Source: Paludibacter sp. (GTDB lineage Bacteria > Bacteroidota > Bacteroidia > Bacteroidales > Paludibacteraceae). From it: 64,000 nt of DNA. Below, in pieces: positions 8,411-16,197 of this stretch. The DNA lies in NCBI GenBank assembly GCA_024710005.1, contig JANJVQ010000024.1:1-64000 (forward strand). Reading direction: 5' to 3'. The notes under the pieces were generated by a model, which saw only the letters and a program-made list of their open reading frames with translations, was not told the DNA's origin and searched no databases. The stretch's first letter is position 1; each line of letters opens with the position of its first letter. Both the position numbers and the translations under genes were made by a program.

Positions 8411-9145
8411 TTATTTTTTTGTTGAGAATTTTGGATATAGTTCTTTTTTTACCCACTGAAATTCAGGTTCAGCCTTAAGTGCTTTCTGTAAATATATTAA
8501 TGCTTTATCCTGCTGATTATATTCGTAATAAGCTGTCGCAATCACGGTCAGCAGGTTCAGGTAATTCCAGTTTTTGTTTCTCCACGAAGGATTTTCCTCC
8601 ATATTTTTTAATGCCTTTAGATAATGATTTAATGCTTCATCCTTAGCTCCGCCAAAAAATTCCGGTGTATAAAACAAGATGTTGCCATACAAAAAGAATC
8701 CCAGCGGGTTTTTCGGGTCTGATTCCATAGCGGTTTTGGCATACGTGATACTCTTACCTCCGATAAAGGGCGCCTGCATTTTATTCAGACCGATTCTGAA
8801 TCCAATCATCGAACCCCTGTAAGCAGCAATCATCGAAGGTTGATAGTTCCTTTTTTCTAAGATTTCCATGTTCTTTTCCATCTTCTCCATCCAGATTTTT
8901 GCTTCGTTTTTTTTGTTGGTACCCAAACACCAACCTATGTAGCCGTATTGGTAATTAATTTGCTCCATCAGAAATGCGCTGCTCAGGTTCTTTTGTTGCT
9001 CTGTTTCCTGTAAAATTTTCTTCCACTCAGTCATGTTACCTGAAATGTAGGCATCGTATATCCTGCTGCTGAATGTGGGCCCGGCAACAGCAGAATAGAT
9101 TAACAAAAGCATCAGCACAATTAGGCTATATTTCTTCCTTTCCAT
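8411..9145 (-). CDS. Exported TPR-like protein of the carotenoid operon
   Basis: 244 residues with an N-terminal hydrophobic signal (SLIVLMLLLIYSAVAGPTF). The rest is helical with TPR-like features in the C-terminal half: AKTAMESDPKNPLGFFLYG at about 135-155 and DKALIYLQKALKAEPEFQW at about 215-233. No catalytic motif is seen. The start overlaps the glycosyltransferase 3' end by 25 bases and the stop lies one base before crtI, so it is embedded in the pigment operon. It may scaffold the membrane enzymes or handle the pigment in the periplasm, but no function is established here. The start at 9145 places the signal peptide naturally. Confidence 0.7.
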   Translation of the reverse strand: MERKKYSLIVLMLLLIYSAVAGPTFSSRIYDAYISGNMTEWKKILQETEQQKNLSSAFLMEQINYQYGYIGWCLGTNKKNEAKIWMEKMEKNMEILEKRNYQPSMIAAYRGSMIGFRIGLNKMQAPFIGGKSITYAKTAMESDPKNPLGFFLYGNILFYTPEFFGGAKDEALNHYLKALKNMEENPSWRNKNWNYLNLLTVIATAYYEYNQQDKALIYLQKALKAEPEFQWVKKELYPKFSTKK

Positions 9146-10212
9146 TGGTATGTCTTGTTTTTTTTATGTTGAATTGATTTTTTAATCAGTAATCCTAAGT
9201 TGTAAAGCTGCGTATAATGCAACAGTATGTTGTCAGCAATTTTTTGCCGGCTCGTAACTGAAATGAATACGCGTGTCCCGATGGTCATTACAATATATAT
9301 AGGGGTAAAAAACCAGGGTAAAAAGCTCATTATCCATATTATTCCGGTGAAAGTAATGAACCAGAAGATGATAGCCAGTAAATATGAGTTGCCAAAAAAA
9401 GCTGCTACGTTTTTACTGAAACCTTCCATGGCTTCTTCATAATTCTCATACATCCTGCAACTGATGTCATCATTGCCGGTCAGACAAGCAATCTTCATTT
9501 TTTTCTTTTTCAAAAAACGGGCAATTTGAATATCTTCCACTTTCTCGTGTTTAAATCTTTTGTGTGGCTCAAATGCCCTGTAAATATCGGTATCGAAAAA
9601 CATAAACTGACCGTTTGCCGCAGATAAGGAGGAAAATCCCGATCGTCTGACCAAAAATAAGGGTAATAAACTCAGCAAAATATAATTCATGATGGGTACC
9701 ACTTTCTTTATTCCCCGGTTCCCGAGTATTTGTTTCGGAAATACCGAAAGAAAAACCGGGCGCTTTATTTCGAAATACCCTGCGATGCTGTCGATTGCTT
9801 CGGGTTTTAACCTGACATCAGCATCTAAAAAAAACAGATATTTACCTTTTGCTGTTTTTGCTCCCCGGTAACAGGCATGATTCTTTCCCAACCAGGAATT
9901 CTCAGGCAATCCTGAGCTAATTAATTGTATTCTTGAGTCTGCAATTATTTTTTCTGATACAATTTCCCTTGTGTTGTCCTCCGAATCATCATCTACCACG
10001 ATAATCTCAAGGTTGCGGTAACTTTGTTGTGTAAGGTCGTGCAACAGATTTTCAATTTTTCCGGATTCGTTCCTGACCGGAATAATGACTGAGATAAGGT
10101 GGTTGGATGTGGTTTTGTACAGGCAATAATTTGCCCTGAAAACAACATTCAGTAATGCAATCAAAAATTGCAATCCTGCAAAGATTATTATGAAGTAGGC
10201 GAAGTATATCAT
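9121..10212 (-). CDS. Membrane GT2 glycosyltransferase, carotenoid glycosylation (CruG/CrtQ-like)
   Basis: 363 residues. An N-terminal membrane helix (1-25) is followed by a GT-A fold: SVIIPVRNESGKI and IIVVDDDSEDNT for nucleotide-sugar binding, FLDADV as the DxD-type metal site, and EDIQIARFLKKKKM as the catalytic acidic region. Two or more C-terminal membrane helices follow (about 275-330). This layout matches carotenoid glycosyltransferases of the CruG and CrtQ groups, which add a sugar to a carotenoid hydroxyl or carboxyl group. It overlaps the upstream acyltransferase by 4 bases, a sign of translational coupling. Position between CruF-like, acyltransferase and crtI genes supports a carotenoid substrate; the sugar is unknown. 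Confidence 0.82.
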   Translation of the reverse strand: MIYFAYFIIIFAGLQFLIALLNVVFRANYCLYKTTSNHLISVIIPVRNESGKIENLLHDLTQQSYRNLEIIVVDDDSEDNTREIVSEKIIADSRIQLISSGLPENSWLGKNHACYRGAKTAKGKYLFFLDADVRLKPEAIDSIAGYFEIKRPVFLSVFPKQILGNRGIKKVVPIMNYILLSLLPLFLVRRSGFSSLSAANGQFMFFDTDIYRAFEPHKRFKHEKVEDIQIARFLKKKKMKIACLTGNDDISCRMYENYEEAMEGFSKNVAAFFGNSYLLAIIFWFITFTGIIWIMSFLPWFFTPIYIVMTIGTRVFISVTSRQKIADNILLHYTQLYNLGLLIKKSIQHKKNKTYQWKGRNIA

Positions 10213-10826
10213 ATGATTATTTTGCTTTGTTTTTCCAGACAGTCATGGTAGAAATGCTGGTATTGTTTTTCATAATCTTTTTCAGGCAATTGTTCCTTAT
10301 CAGTCTCTTTTAAGTAAAAAAATACAGTTGGTTTTTCGTGTTGAAAGTAATCGACAAACTGAACCAGAAAGACTACCTTAGTCCTCTCAGTTGTGTTGAT
10401 ACGATTGATTCCCTTCATAAACCGGATGTCATTGCAATAGGATGAATAGAGTTTTCCCTGTGGATAAACCAGTACCAGATTGTTTGTATCCAACAGAAGT
10501 TCAGAGGCATACCGGATGCTTTCAAGTATTGACTTGTTGTGCGGGGCTACTGAGAAGCCGCCGGCATAAGAAAAAAGCCACCTTTTCGCTAACTCTTTCT
10601 CATCCATCATAAAATGAAATTTCTTTTTAAACAGCCTGATGTTTAGATACAAAGCCCAGAATCCATCCCACCAGCTGAGGTGATTGGATAGTAGCAATAC
10701 AGCATGATTACTTATATCAATGTCTCCTTCAATCACTACCTGGTGAAAATTATGTCTGATTTTCTCCTTTGAATATAGATTGAAGAAATTGACAACTAAT
10801 GGATTATGTTTTGCTTTGATAATCAT
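10209..10826 (-). CDS. PlsC-like acyltransferase, probably acylating the glycosylated carotenoid
   Basis: 205 residues, short for the lysophosphatidate acyltransferase family. The HX4D catalytic motif is NHLSWWD (about residues 48-54) and the second block is VYPQGKLY, replacing the usual FPEGT. No long membrane anchor is obvious. In staphyloxanthin and related pathways an acyltransferase esterifies the carotenoid sugar. The gene sits directly between the CruF-like gene (no gap) and the glycosyltransferase (4-base overlap). A role in the same pathway is therefore inferred; acylation of a lipid instead remains possible. Confidence 0.75.
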   Translation of the reverse strand: MIIKAKHNPLVVNFFNLYSKEKIRHNFHQVVIEGDIDISNHAVLLLSNHLSWWDGFWALYLNIRLFKKKFHFMMDEKELAKRWLFSYAGGFSVAPHNKSILESIRYASELLLDTNNLVLVYPQGKLYSSYCNDIRFMKGINRINTTERTKVVFLVQFVDYFQHEKPTVFFYLKETDKEQLPEKDYEKQYQHFYHDCLEKQSKIII

Positions 10827-11483
10827 TTATAACAGAATAAACAGGATTACAAAAAAAACAAACTGAGCTATAAGCACTGTTTCAGAGAGTTTGTTCCTGA
10901 TTTTAATACCCGTGAACTGGATCAGGGTATGAAACAGGGACGCAATCACAAACCAGGCGATATAATTTTCAATCGGAATGATTCCGTCTTTCCACGTCCA
11001 CATGTCCATCCGGGGTGCTACCTGCTCCATCACAACATCATAAATCAACATCATTCCCGCACCCAATGCAATTCGTATAATATTGTGTGTTTTTATTTTT
11101 TGCGTGATGGTTGTAGTTGTGTAAACGAGTAGCAGCCAGTTTAATCCAATGATAAGGGGTGTATCCCATAATTTACATCCGAGACCTTTACCATACATGT
11201 ATTCGCCGAATATAATACCTGTTTGAACTCCCAGAATCTCGATAAAAAAACCTGATAACAAAATCAGACTGAAAATCAGTATTGTTTTTGTTGAAAATTT
11301 GTTTTCGTGGTGTATTAACAGCAATCCGAAGTTCATCAGCAGCGCTAAAGGAGTTAGTCTCATGAAGAATGCTGAAGTAACAGGAATGAGCATTCCTGCA
11401 ACTCCAATGAGATAAAACCAAACAAGGAATCGTTGTACTTCCCGTGGATCCCTTATGATCGTTATTAGTTTATTTGGTTTCAT
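10827..11483 (-). CDS. cruF: CruF-like carotenoid 1,2-hydratase (DUF422 membrane protein)
   Basis: 218 residues and about seven hydrophobic helices. Family hallmarks are IIFGEYMYGKGLGCKLW with LIIGLNWLLLVY (about 90-120) and the downstream YDVVMEQVAPRMDMWTW and IENYIAWF blocks, whose polar residues lie in otherwise hydrophobic segments. CruF proteins hydrate the psi-end of acyclic or monocyclic carotenoids to give a 1-hydroxyl group, which is then glycosylated. Start and stop overlap the IPP isomerase gene by 4 bases and abut the acyltransferase. With a glycosyltransferase nearby, the pair looks like the CruF-CruG couple known from cyanobacteria. The symbol is by family resemblance. Confidence 0.8.
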   Translation of the reverse strand: MKPNKLITIIRDPREVQRFLVWFYLIGVAGMLIPVTSAFFMRLTPLALLMNFGLLLIHHENKFSTKTILIFSLILLSGFFIEILGVQTGIIFGEYMYGKGLGCKLWDTPLIIGLNWLLLVYTTTTITQKIKTHNIIRIALGAGMMLIYDVVMEQVAPRMDMWTWKDGIIPIENYIAWFVIASLFHTLIQFTGIKIRNKLSETVLIAQFVFFVILFILL

Positions 11484-12007
11484 GCTTGCCTGTTTTTTAC
11501 GTGCTCCTGAACCTTTTGGACAATCATCTTAAACCATTCAGAATATTTTTCCGGAGAGGCATTTACTTCATTCAGAAGCGTTTCATAATCAACATATCGA
11601 TAATCCATTACTTCATTCGGATTGGGATTCGGTTTTTCATCGCATACTCCCCAGAATACGTGGTCGATTTCGTGTTCAGTCAATCCATTTTCAAGTTCGG
11701 CCCTGTAATGAAAGCTGAATAAATCAGTCAGCGGTGCTGTTATGCCCATTTCGTATTTCAGTCTTCTTACAGCGGCGTCGGCTGTCTTTTCTCCTGGAGC
11801 GGGGTGACTGCAACAGGCATTCGACCATAAGCCTTTCGAATGATACTTCTCCGTTGTTCTTTGTTGCAATAACCATTCTCCTTTGCTGTTGACGATGAAA
11901 ACCGAAATGGCACGATGCAGGTGTGCTCCCTGATGCGCTTCCATTTTATTCATACTCCCGATGGTTATATCCTGTTTGTTTACTAATATTACGTCATTAT
12001 CCACCAT
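11480..12007 (-). CDS. idi: Isopentenyl-diphosphate delta-isomerase, type 1
   Basis: 175 residues, normal for the Nudix-type IDI. Visible are HLHRAISVFIVN, LLQQRTTEKYHSKGLWSN, the active-site Cys in NACCSHP, GEKTADAAVRRLKYEMG (Nudix-like helix) and the metal/active Glu in LTEHEIDHVFWG. The enzyme interconverts IPP and DMAPP in the cytoplasm and raises the DMAPP supply for prenyl chain growth. It lies 3 bases after crtB and overlaps cruF by 4 bases, so it is dedicated to the carotenoid operon. No prenyl diphosphate synthase gene is in the operon, so GGPP or FPP must come from elsewhere. Confidence 0.93.
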   Translation of the reverse strand: MVDNDVILVNKQDITIGSMNKMEAHQGAHLHRAISVFIVNSKGEWLLQQRTTEKYHSKGLWSNACCSHPAPGEKTADAAVRRLKYEMGITAPLTDLFSFHYRAELENGLTEHEIDHVFWGVCDEKPNPNPNEVMDYRYVDYETLLNEVNASPEKYSEWFKMIVQKVQEHVKNRQA

Positions 12008-12010
12008 ATA

Positions 12011-12847
12011 TCAAATCATTTTTAATTTATACATGAACATCGCTTTCAGTAACAACAAGGTTTTTCTGAAATTCGAAACACGCACCCTGATATGCAATAT
12101 TTGTGAAGAAGGAGTGGATTCAATTTTTTTCAGTAAAGTTGAATAATATAAATAGGCGGTTAATACTGCCAGGCGCGATCGTCCGGGTAAAGACCTGATA
12201 CCTTTGTATGCTTCCTTGAATTCAGCCTTAACTTCATCTACAATAATATTCTTAGCTTGTTCCTCGAATGAATCTAACCTGCAATTGCAAAAATAGGTAC
12301 GTTGTAAATCGTGCATGTCAGTTTTTAAATCCCTTAGGAAATTTACTTTCTGAAAAGCTGACCCGAGTTTCATGGCCGGCGATTTCAATTCCTCATATAG
12401 TTTTTTATTTCCGCGGGTAAAAATTTTCAGGCACATCAGTCCGACTACATTGGCTGAACCATATATATATTGTTCGGTTTCATCTTTATTTGTATAGGAC
12501 TTTTTATTCAAATCAGCTTTCATGCTGAGCATGAAAGCATTAATTAAGTCATAAGAAATATCATATTCATTTACAACCAGTTGAAACGCATGTAAAACCG
12601 GATTTGTACTGATTTTATCGGCTATAGCCTCTTTAAGATCACTTTCGAGTTTATCTAACAGCTTTTCTTTGTTGTAATCATGAAAAGTATCCACTATTTC
12701 ATCTGCAAGCCGGACAAAACCATAAACTCCAAAAACAGCTGAACGCATATCTTTCTCAAGCATGCTTACAGCACTGTAAAATGAAGTGCTGTAACACTTG
12801 GTAATAAGCTGCGAAGTTTTAAAAGTTGCTTTGTTGTATATTTCCAT
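12011..12847 (-). CDS. crtB: Phytoene/squalene synthase family protein, phytoene synthase
   Basis: 278 residues from the ATG at 12847. An ATG at 12859 is also open. The 12847 start leaves a short leader after the promoter, and the first residues (MEIYNKATFKTSQLITKCYSTSF) match family N-termini. The two Asp-rich sites that bind the prenyl diphosphates are DEIVD (about residue 60) and DLKTD (about 178, in NFLRDLKTDMHDL). The enzyme joins two GGPP molecules head-to-head to phytoene, the first committed carotenoid step. It is the first gene of a nine-gene minus-strand operon and faces a divergent MarR-type gene. A C30 product (from FPP) cannot be excluded. Confidence 0.92.
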   Translation of the reverse strand: MEIYNKATFKTSQLITKCYSTSFYSAVSMLEKDMRSAVFGVYGFVRLADEIVDTFHDYNKEKLLDKLESDLKEAIADKISTNPVLHAFQLVVNEYDISYDLINAFMLSMKADLNKKSYTNKDETEQYIYGSANVVGLMCLKIFTRGNKKLYEELKSPAMKLGSAFQKVNFLRDLKTDMHDLQRTYFCNCRLDSFEEQAKNIIVDEVKAEFKEAYKGIRSLPGRSRLAVLTAYLYYSTLLKKIESTPSSQILHIRVRVSNFRKTLLLLKAMFMYKLKMI

Positions 12848-12867
12848 AATCTGATTCATTTGATAAG

Positions 12868-12898
12868 CAAATATAGTATGATTTTGTATTATACCAAA
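12868..12898 (-). promoter_or_regulatory. Promoter of the carotenoid operon
   Basis: On the minus strand TTTG (complement of 12895-12898), 19 bases and TATATTTG (complement of 12868-12875) fit the Bacteroidota consensus exactly. Transcription should start near 12862, about 15 bases before the preferred crtB start. No other convincing promoter is seen in the operon down to 3807. Confidence 0.78.
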
Positions 12899-12901
12899 CA
12901 A

Positions 12902-12919
12902 AACAAGTACAAAATTGTT
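12902..12919. promoter_or_regulatory. Candidate operator between crtB and the MarR-type gene
   Basis: AACAA (12902-12906) and TTGTT (12915-12919) form a short inverted repeat centred between the two divergent promoters. Its size and position suit a MarR-type dimer, but the centre is not symmetrical, so this is only a candidate. Confidence 0.3.
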
Positions 12920-12924
12920 CTAAA

Positions 12925-12958
12925 TTTGTAATGATAACAGAAATTAATCGTATTTTTG
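12925..12958 (+). promoter_or_regulatory. Promoter of the MarR-type regulator gene
   Basis: TTTG at 12925-12928 and TATTTTTG at 12951-12958 with 22 bases between. The predicted start of transcription is near 12965, about 17 bases before the ATG at 12982. It diverges from the crt promoter, only 26 bases away. Confidence 0.65.
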
Positions 12959-12981
12959 TGTCGTTTTAAGTATTTGTTTTT

Positions 12982-13662
12982 ATGAAGGCGAAACATATTT
13001 TGCTTGATTTGCTTGATTATCTGGAACTTTATGTGTCAGATAATGAGAGAGATGGTCGAAAGTTAAGTACGGTCGACTTTATAGGTTTTCTCAATAAGAA
13101 TATAGAGATAGCATCACTCAAGCGGGATGCAATAAGTGGAGGAAAAGATGATTTTCTAACCGATCAGTCTGTTGAAAATAAAATTTCGACGGATATTTCT
13201 ATTTTGGTTTCATTACTTTTCAGGTATGCCAAGACTTACATAAAAAAAGCGTTAAAGGGAACTCAGATTAATACCGCTGATGAATTTTCATTTTTGATTA
13301 CTTTGCTTACTTACGACAGTCTCTCGAAGCAGGAGCTGATTAATATTCAGGTAATGGAAAAAACGTCCGGTATTGAGATTATTAACCGCCTGATAAAGAA
13401 GGGATACATTTGTCAGTTTGATGATGAGAGTGACAAGCGAAGCAAGAGGATTAGAATCACGGATTCTGGAAGAAGAGAACTTATTTCGATATTGCCACAA
13501 ATGAATATGGTAGCGAAAATAATCGTGGGAAAATTAAGCAAGGAGGAACAACAAACCCTGGTTTATTTGCTACGAAAACTGGATGATTATCACAATGATA
13601 TTTTCATGAATCAAAAACAGGCCGGATTAGAGGAGTTGGCCGGATTAAAAGATATGAGTTAA
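12982..13662 (+). CDS. MarR-type winged-helix transcriptional regulator
   Basis: 226 residues, longer than the usual 140-160 of MarR proteins because of an N-terminal helical extension (1-85). The winged-helix region is ADEFSFLITLLTYDSLSKQEL (about 98-118), then IEIINRLIKKGYICQFDDESDKRSKRIRITDSGRRELI, with the typical wing DKRSKRIRIT followed by a GRREL helix. A C-terminal helix completes the dimer region. It is read away from the carotenoid operon across an 80-base divergent promoter region, so it most likely controls that operon and itself. The inducer is unknown. The extension shows no recognised ligand domain. Confidence 0.82.
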   Translation: MKAKHILLDLLDYLELYVSDNERDGRKLSTVDFIGFLNKNIEIASLKRDAISGGKDDFLTDQSVENKISTDISILVSLLFRYAKTYIKKALKGTQINTADEFSFLITLLTYDSLSKQELINIQVMEKTSGIEIINRLIKKGYICQFDDESDKRSKRIRITDSGRRELISILPQMNMVAKIIVGKLSKEEQQTLVYLLRKLDDYHNDIFMNQKQAGLEELAGLKDMS

Positions 13663-14078
13663 TATAAATAGCCTTATAATGCGAATTTTAACTTCATTTT
13701 AATTAAGTTAACGTGATAAATAAGGTTTTTTATGTCAAAAATCATTGTTTTTTTTGTGTTGTCCCATATAATCAAGTATCTTTGTGTCGTTATATACGTG
13801 CATATATTGCTTAAAAGTTGATGGATAAGGTACTGATGTTATGAAAGGGTATGTGTATAGAGTTGTAATGAAGTGTATTTGTTCTTTGCCGGTTTGCTTA
13901 TCAGGTGTGTAAATAATAAGCCAATTCAGAAGTAACCGGTTCCGTCTGTTGTCACCTTACAGGATTTATTTGTTTTTATGAATATATGGAAATACTTCAG
14001 AAATCATAAAACAAACACAAGTTTAGGTTGTTACCGTTATATATAGCTTTTAAAAAGCGTTTAGATTGTTTGTTTAGA
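13663..14078. other. Gene-free upstream region and long leader of the beta-helix cluster
   Basis: About 416 bases without a convincing gene. They hold one good promoter (13753-13784). The distance from its predicted start (about 13790) to the first start codon at 14079 is about 290 bases. A 23-codon open frame at 13841-13912 (begins MKGYVYRVVMKCIC) could be a leader peptide or a chance frame. No strong terminator for the MarR gene is seen. Confidence 0.5.
13753..13784 (+). promoter_or_regulatory. Promoter upstream of the split beta-helix cluster
   Basis: TTTG at 13753-13756, a 20-base spacer and TATCTTTG at 13777-13784 match the Bacteroidota promoter. It would drive the cluster from 14079 with an unusually long leader, unless a second start site lies closer. 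Confidence 0.6.
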
Positions 14079-15290
14079 ATGAAGAAACTAAATTTAATCA
14101 TATTCAGTAGTTTGTTTGCGCTTCTTTCGTATTCGCAATTACCTCAGAGAACCGTTAATTTCAGTAATACAATAGGAAGTGCAGCTAATTTTACATCCAT
14201 CTCGGCTGCTCTCTCAGGTATTTCAACGCCCGCAACAGTCTGGGTGGCAGCAGGGCAATACACAGAAGATGAGATTATTGTACCCTCGGGCGTGACCCTG
14301 ATAGGAGGTTTTCCTGTCAGTGCGACATCGTATAGTGATAGAATTTATCCGGGAAATGCCAATTCAAATCAGCAATCGGTTTTAGATGGCGATTATGCGC
14401 ACCGGGTGGTAACTGTATATGGTACGCTGGATGGATTTGTGGTTACCAAAGGCTATGTTTTTGATTCCATTCCAAATTCTATCAATGGTGCGGGTGGCGG
14501 TGTGTTGATTGATGGGGGTGTTGTGATGAATTGTATTATCCATAATAATGTTGCCTCGGAAGTGACACCTTCTCCTGCAACAATTCCGGGTACTTTTGTG
14601 GCAAGTATCGGCGATATTTATTGTACTGACGGAACTATCTTGCAGCCGGTTTATTCCCTGAATCAACAGGGGAAAATCATTGCAACACTTAATGGAGGTA
14701 TCCCGGCGGGAAAGGTGGCGCAAGGTATTGTTTTTTATGTGGATCCATCGCCTACTGCAAATAAATTTTATGTAATGGCGAAAGTGAGCACATCGAAGAA
14801 AGTGTTTTTTAACCCTACATTTGATGTGCCAGGAATACCTAATACTGCCTTGTCGAATGATGCCAGAGCGGATTTTAACGGACGCGCAAATACAGATTCA
14901 CTGAATGCATATATTCCGAGATGGATAGTGCAAATGGGGGGTAATCCCTGGTATAATCAGGATTATGCTGCAAAATATGTGAATGAATATAACATTCCGG
15001 CAGGCACACAGGGGCAATGGCATCTTCCTTCGGGAGGAGAACTTTATAAGATGTGGGAGGTGCATCCGCAAATGGAGGCATGTGCGCGTGATGTGCTGGG
15101 CTGGACAACTGCTCAGACACCTATGTTTAAAAAGGATTTTTACGTTTCATCAACAGAATATAATGCTGGTGAAATATGGGCTTTAACCACCTATTCTTAC
15201 CCCTGGGGAGGCTGGGGTCTGGCAAGGGGTAACAAAACACAGAGTGGGTATATTGTTCCGGTTTCAGTAAAGAGTCAAACTCAGGATTGA
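14079..15290 (+). CDS. Secreted protein: N-terminal beta-helix segment plus DUF1566-like C-domain
   Basis: 403 residues from the ATG at 14079, which gives a compact signal peptide (MKKLNLIIFSSLFALLSYSQ). An upstream in-frame start at 14028 would only add 17 charged residues. Residues about 20-165 look like the start of a right-handed beta-helix: SISAALSGISTPATVWVAAG, VPSGVTLIGGFP, LDGDYAHRVVTVYGTLDGFVV, GAGGGVLIDGGVVMNCIIHNN. The rest resembles DUF1566/Lcl_C: GDIYCTDGTILQPVY, GIVFYVD, then WHLPSGGELYKMW and FYVSSTEYNAGEIWAL. No sorting tail is present at the C-terminus. The two genes that follow appear to continue the same beta-helix. Probably surface-exposed; the role is unknown. Confidence 0.75.
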   Translation: MKKLNLIIFSSLFALLSYSQLPQRTVNFSNTIGSAANFTSISAALSGISTPATVWVAAGQYTEDEIIVPSGVTLIGGFPVSATSYSDRIYPGNANSNQQSVLDGDYAHRVVTVYGTLDGFVVTKGYVFDSIPNSINGAGGGVLIDGGVVMNCIIHNNVASEVTPSPATIPGTFVASIGDIYCTDGTILQPVYSLNQQGKIIATLNGGIPAGKVAQGIVFYVDPSPTANKFYVMAKVSTSKKVFFNPTFDVPGIPNTALSNDARADFNGRANTDSLNAYIPRWIVQMGGNPWYNQDYAAKYVNEYNIPAGTQGQWHLPSGGELYKMWEVHPQMEACARDVLGWTTAQTPMFKKDFYVSSTEYNAGEIWALTTYSYPWGGWGLARGNKTQSGYIVPVSVKSQTQD

Positions 15291-15297
15291 TTGATTT

Positions 15298-16197
15298 ATG
15301 ATACAAAAGATAAAAATATTGCTCCTATTGTTAAACAGTTTTGTTTCTCTTTCAGTGGTTTACTCACAAACTGCTGAGGGTGGAGGTGTTTATATCAGAA
15401 ATAACGGAAAATTGATAAACAGCATCGTGACGAACAATTATGCTGTTACAGGTTTTGGTGTAGCTGGTACTGCAGGTGAGGTAATTAACAGTACAATCAA
15501 AGATAATTTTTATCTGAAAACTTCTATTGTAAATCCGGGTGATTTGTTTTTTGACGATGGGGTAGTCTATACACCTCAATATGATACAAATGGAAATCTT
15601 GTTTTTCCAGAGGGATATAGTGCTTCGAATGTTGTGGGTGTATGCTTTTGGAGTAATACCAATAACAATTATATGGATGGACGTTCCTGGATTGTTGCGG
15701 TGGACGAGTCCAATACAATTTGGTGTCCGAATGGTATGACTGGAGGAAGTGGATACAACCCGATTGATATTCCGGGATTGTTTAACTTTCCAAATGCAGA
15801 GGCTGCTTTGATGGATTATGAGGGAAGAGAAAATACCTATCTGATTGTAAATGAACCTGGTTTTGTAGAGAATCCCACGATGTCATATGCATTAACAATA
15901 AGCAATTGTGCGGCAAAATACAGCTATGAATATAAAAGATTGTCAGGAGAGGAAGCAACATGGTTCCTGCCAACGTTAGGACAGTTAAGGGTGTTGGAGA
16001 ATGAACTAACGCTTGTTAATCATGTGCTTATGAAGTTAGGGAAAACAACGATCTCAGGTCGTCATTGGTCATCAAATGAGTATTCCCGTCAACAGGCGTG
16101 GTCTTATTTTTTCCCGCATACGTCTCAACAACCGGCAAATACAACTAAATCAGTCAGCCTGAAAGTTCGACCGATGTCAATTGTAGCACATAATTAA
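15298..16197 (+). CDS. Secreted protein: short beta-helix segment plus DUF1566-like C-domain
   Basis: 299 residues, starting 7 bases after the previous stop, with its own signal peptide (IKILLLLLNSFVSLSVVYSQ). Residues about 26-70 are beta-helix rungs (GGGVYIRNNGKLINSIVTNN, GEVINSTIKDN). The remainder parallels the preceding protein: GDLFFDDGVVYTPQYD, GVCFWSN, then ATWFLPTLGQLRVLE, HWSSNEYSRQQAWSYFF and a final KVRPM, the DUF1566-like signature. It is therefore a paralogue of the preceding protein with a shorter helix segment and no sorting tail. Cotranscription with the next gene is near certain: its ATG follows this stop directly. The function is unknown; the fold suggests binding to a surface or glycan. 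Confidence 0.75.
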   Translation: MIQKIKILLLLLNSFVSLSVVYSQTAEGGGVYIRNNGKLINSIVTNNYAVTGFGVAGTAGEVINSTIKDNFYLKTSIVNPGDLFFDDGVVYTPQYDTNGNLVFPEGYSASNVVGVCFWSNTNNNYMDGRSWIVAVDESNTIWCPNGMTGGSGYNPIDIPGLFNFPNAEAALMDYEGRENTYLIVNEPGFVENPTMSYALTISNCAAKYSYEYKRLSGEEATWFLPTLGQLRVLENELTLVNHVLMKLGKTTISGRHWSSNEYSRQQAWSYFFPHTSQQPANTTKSVSLKVRPMSIVAHN

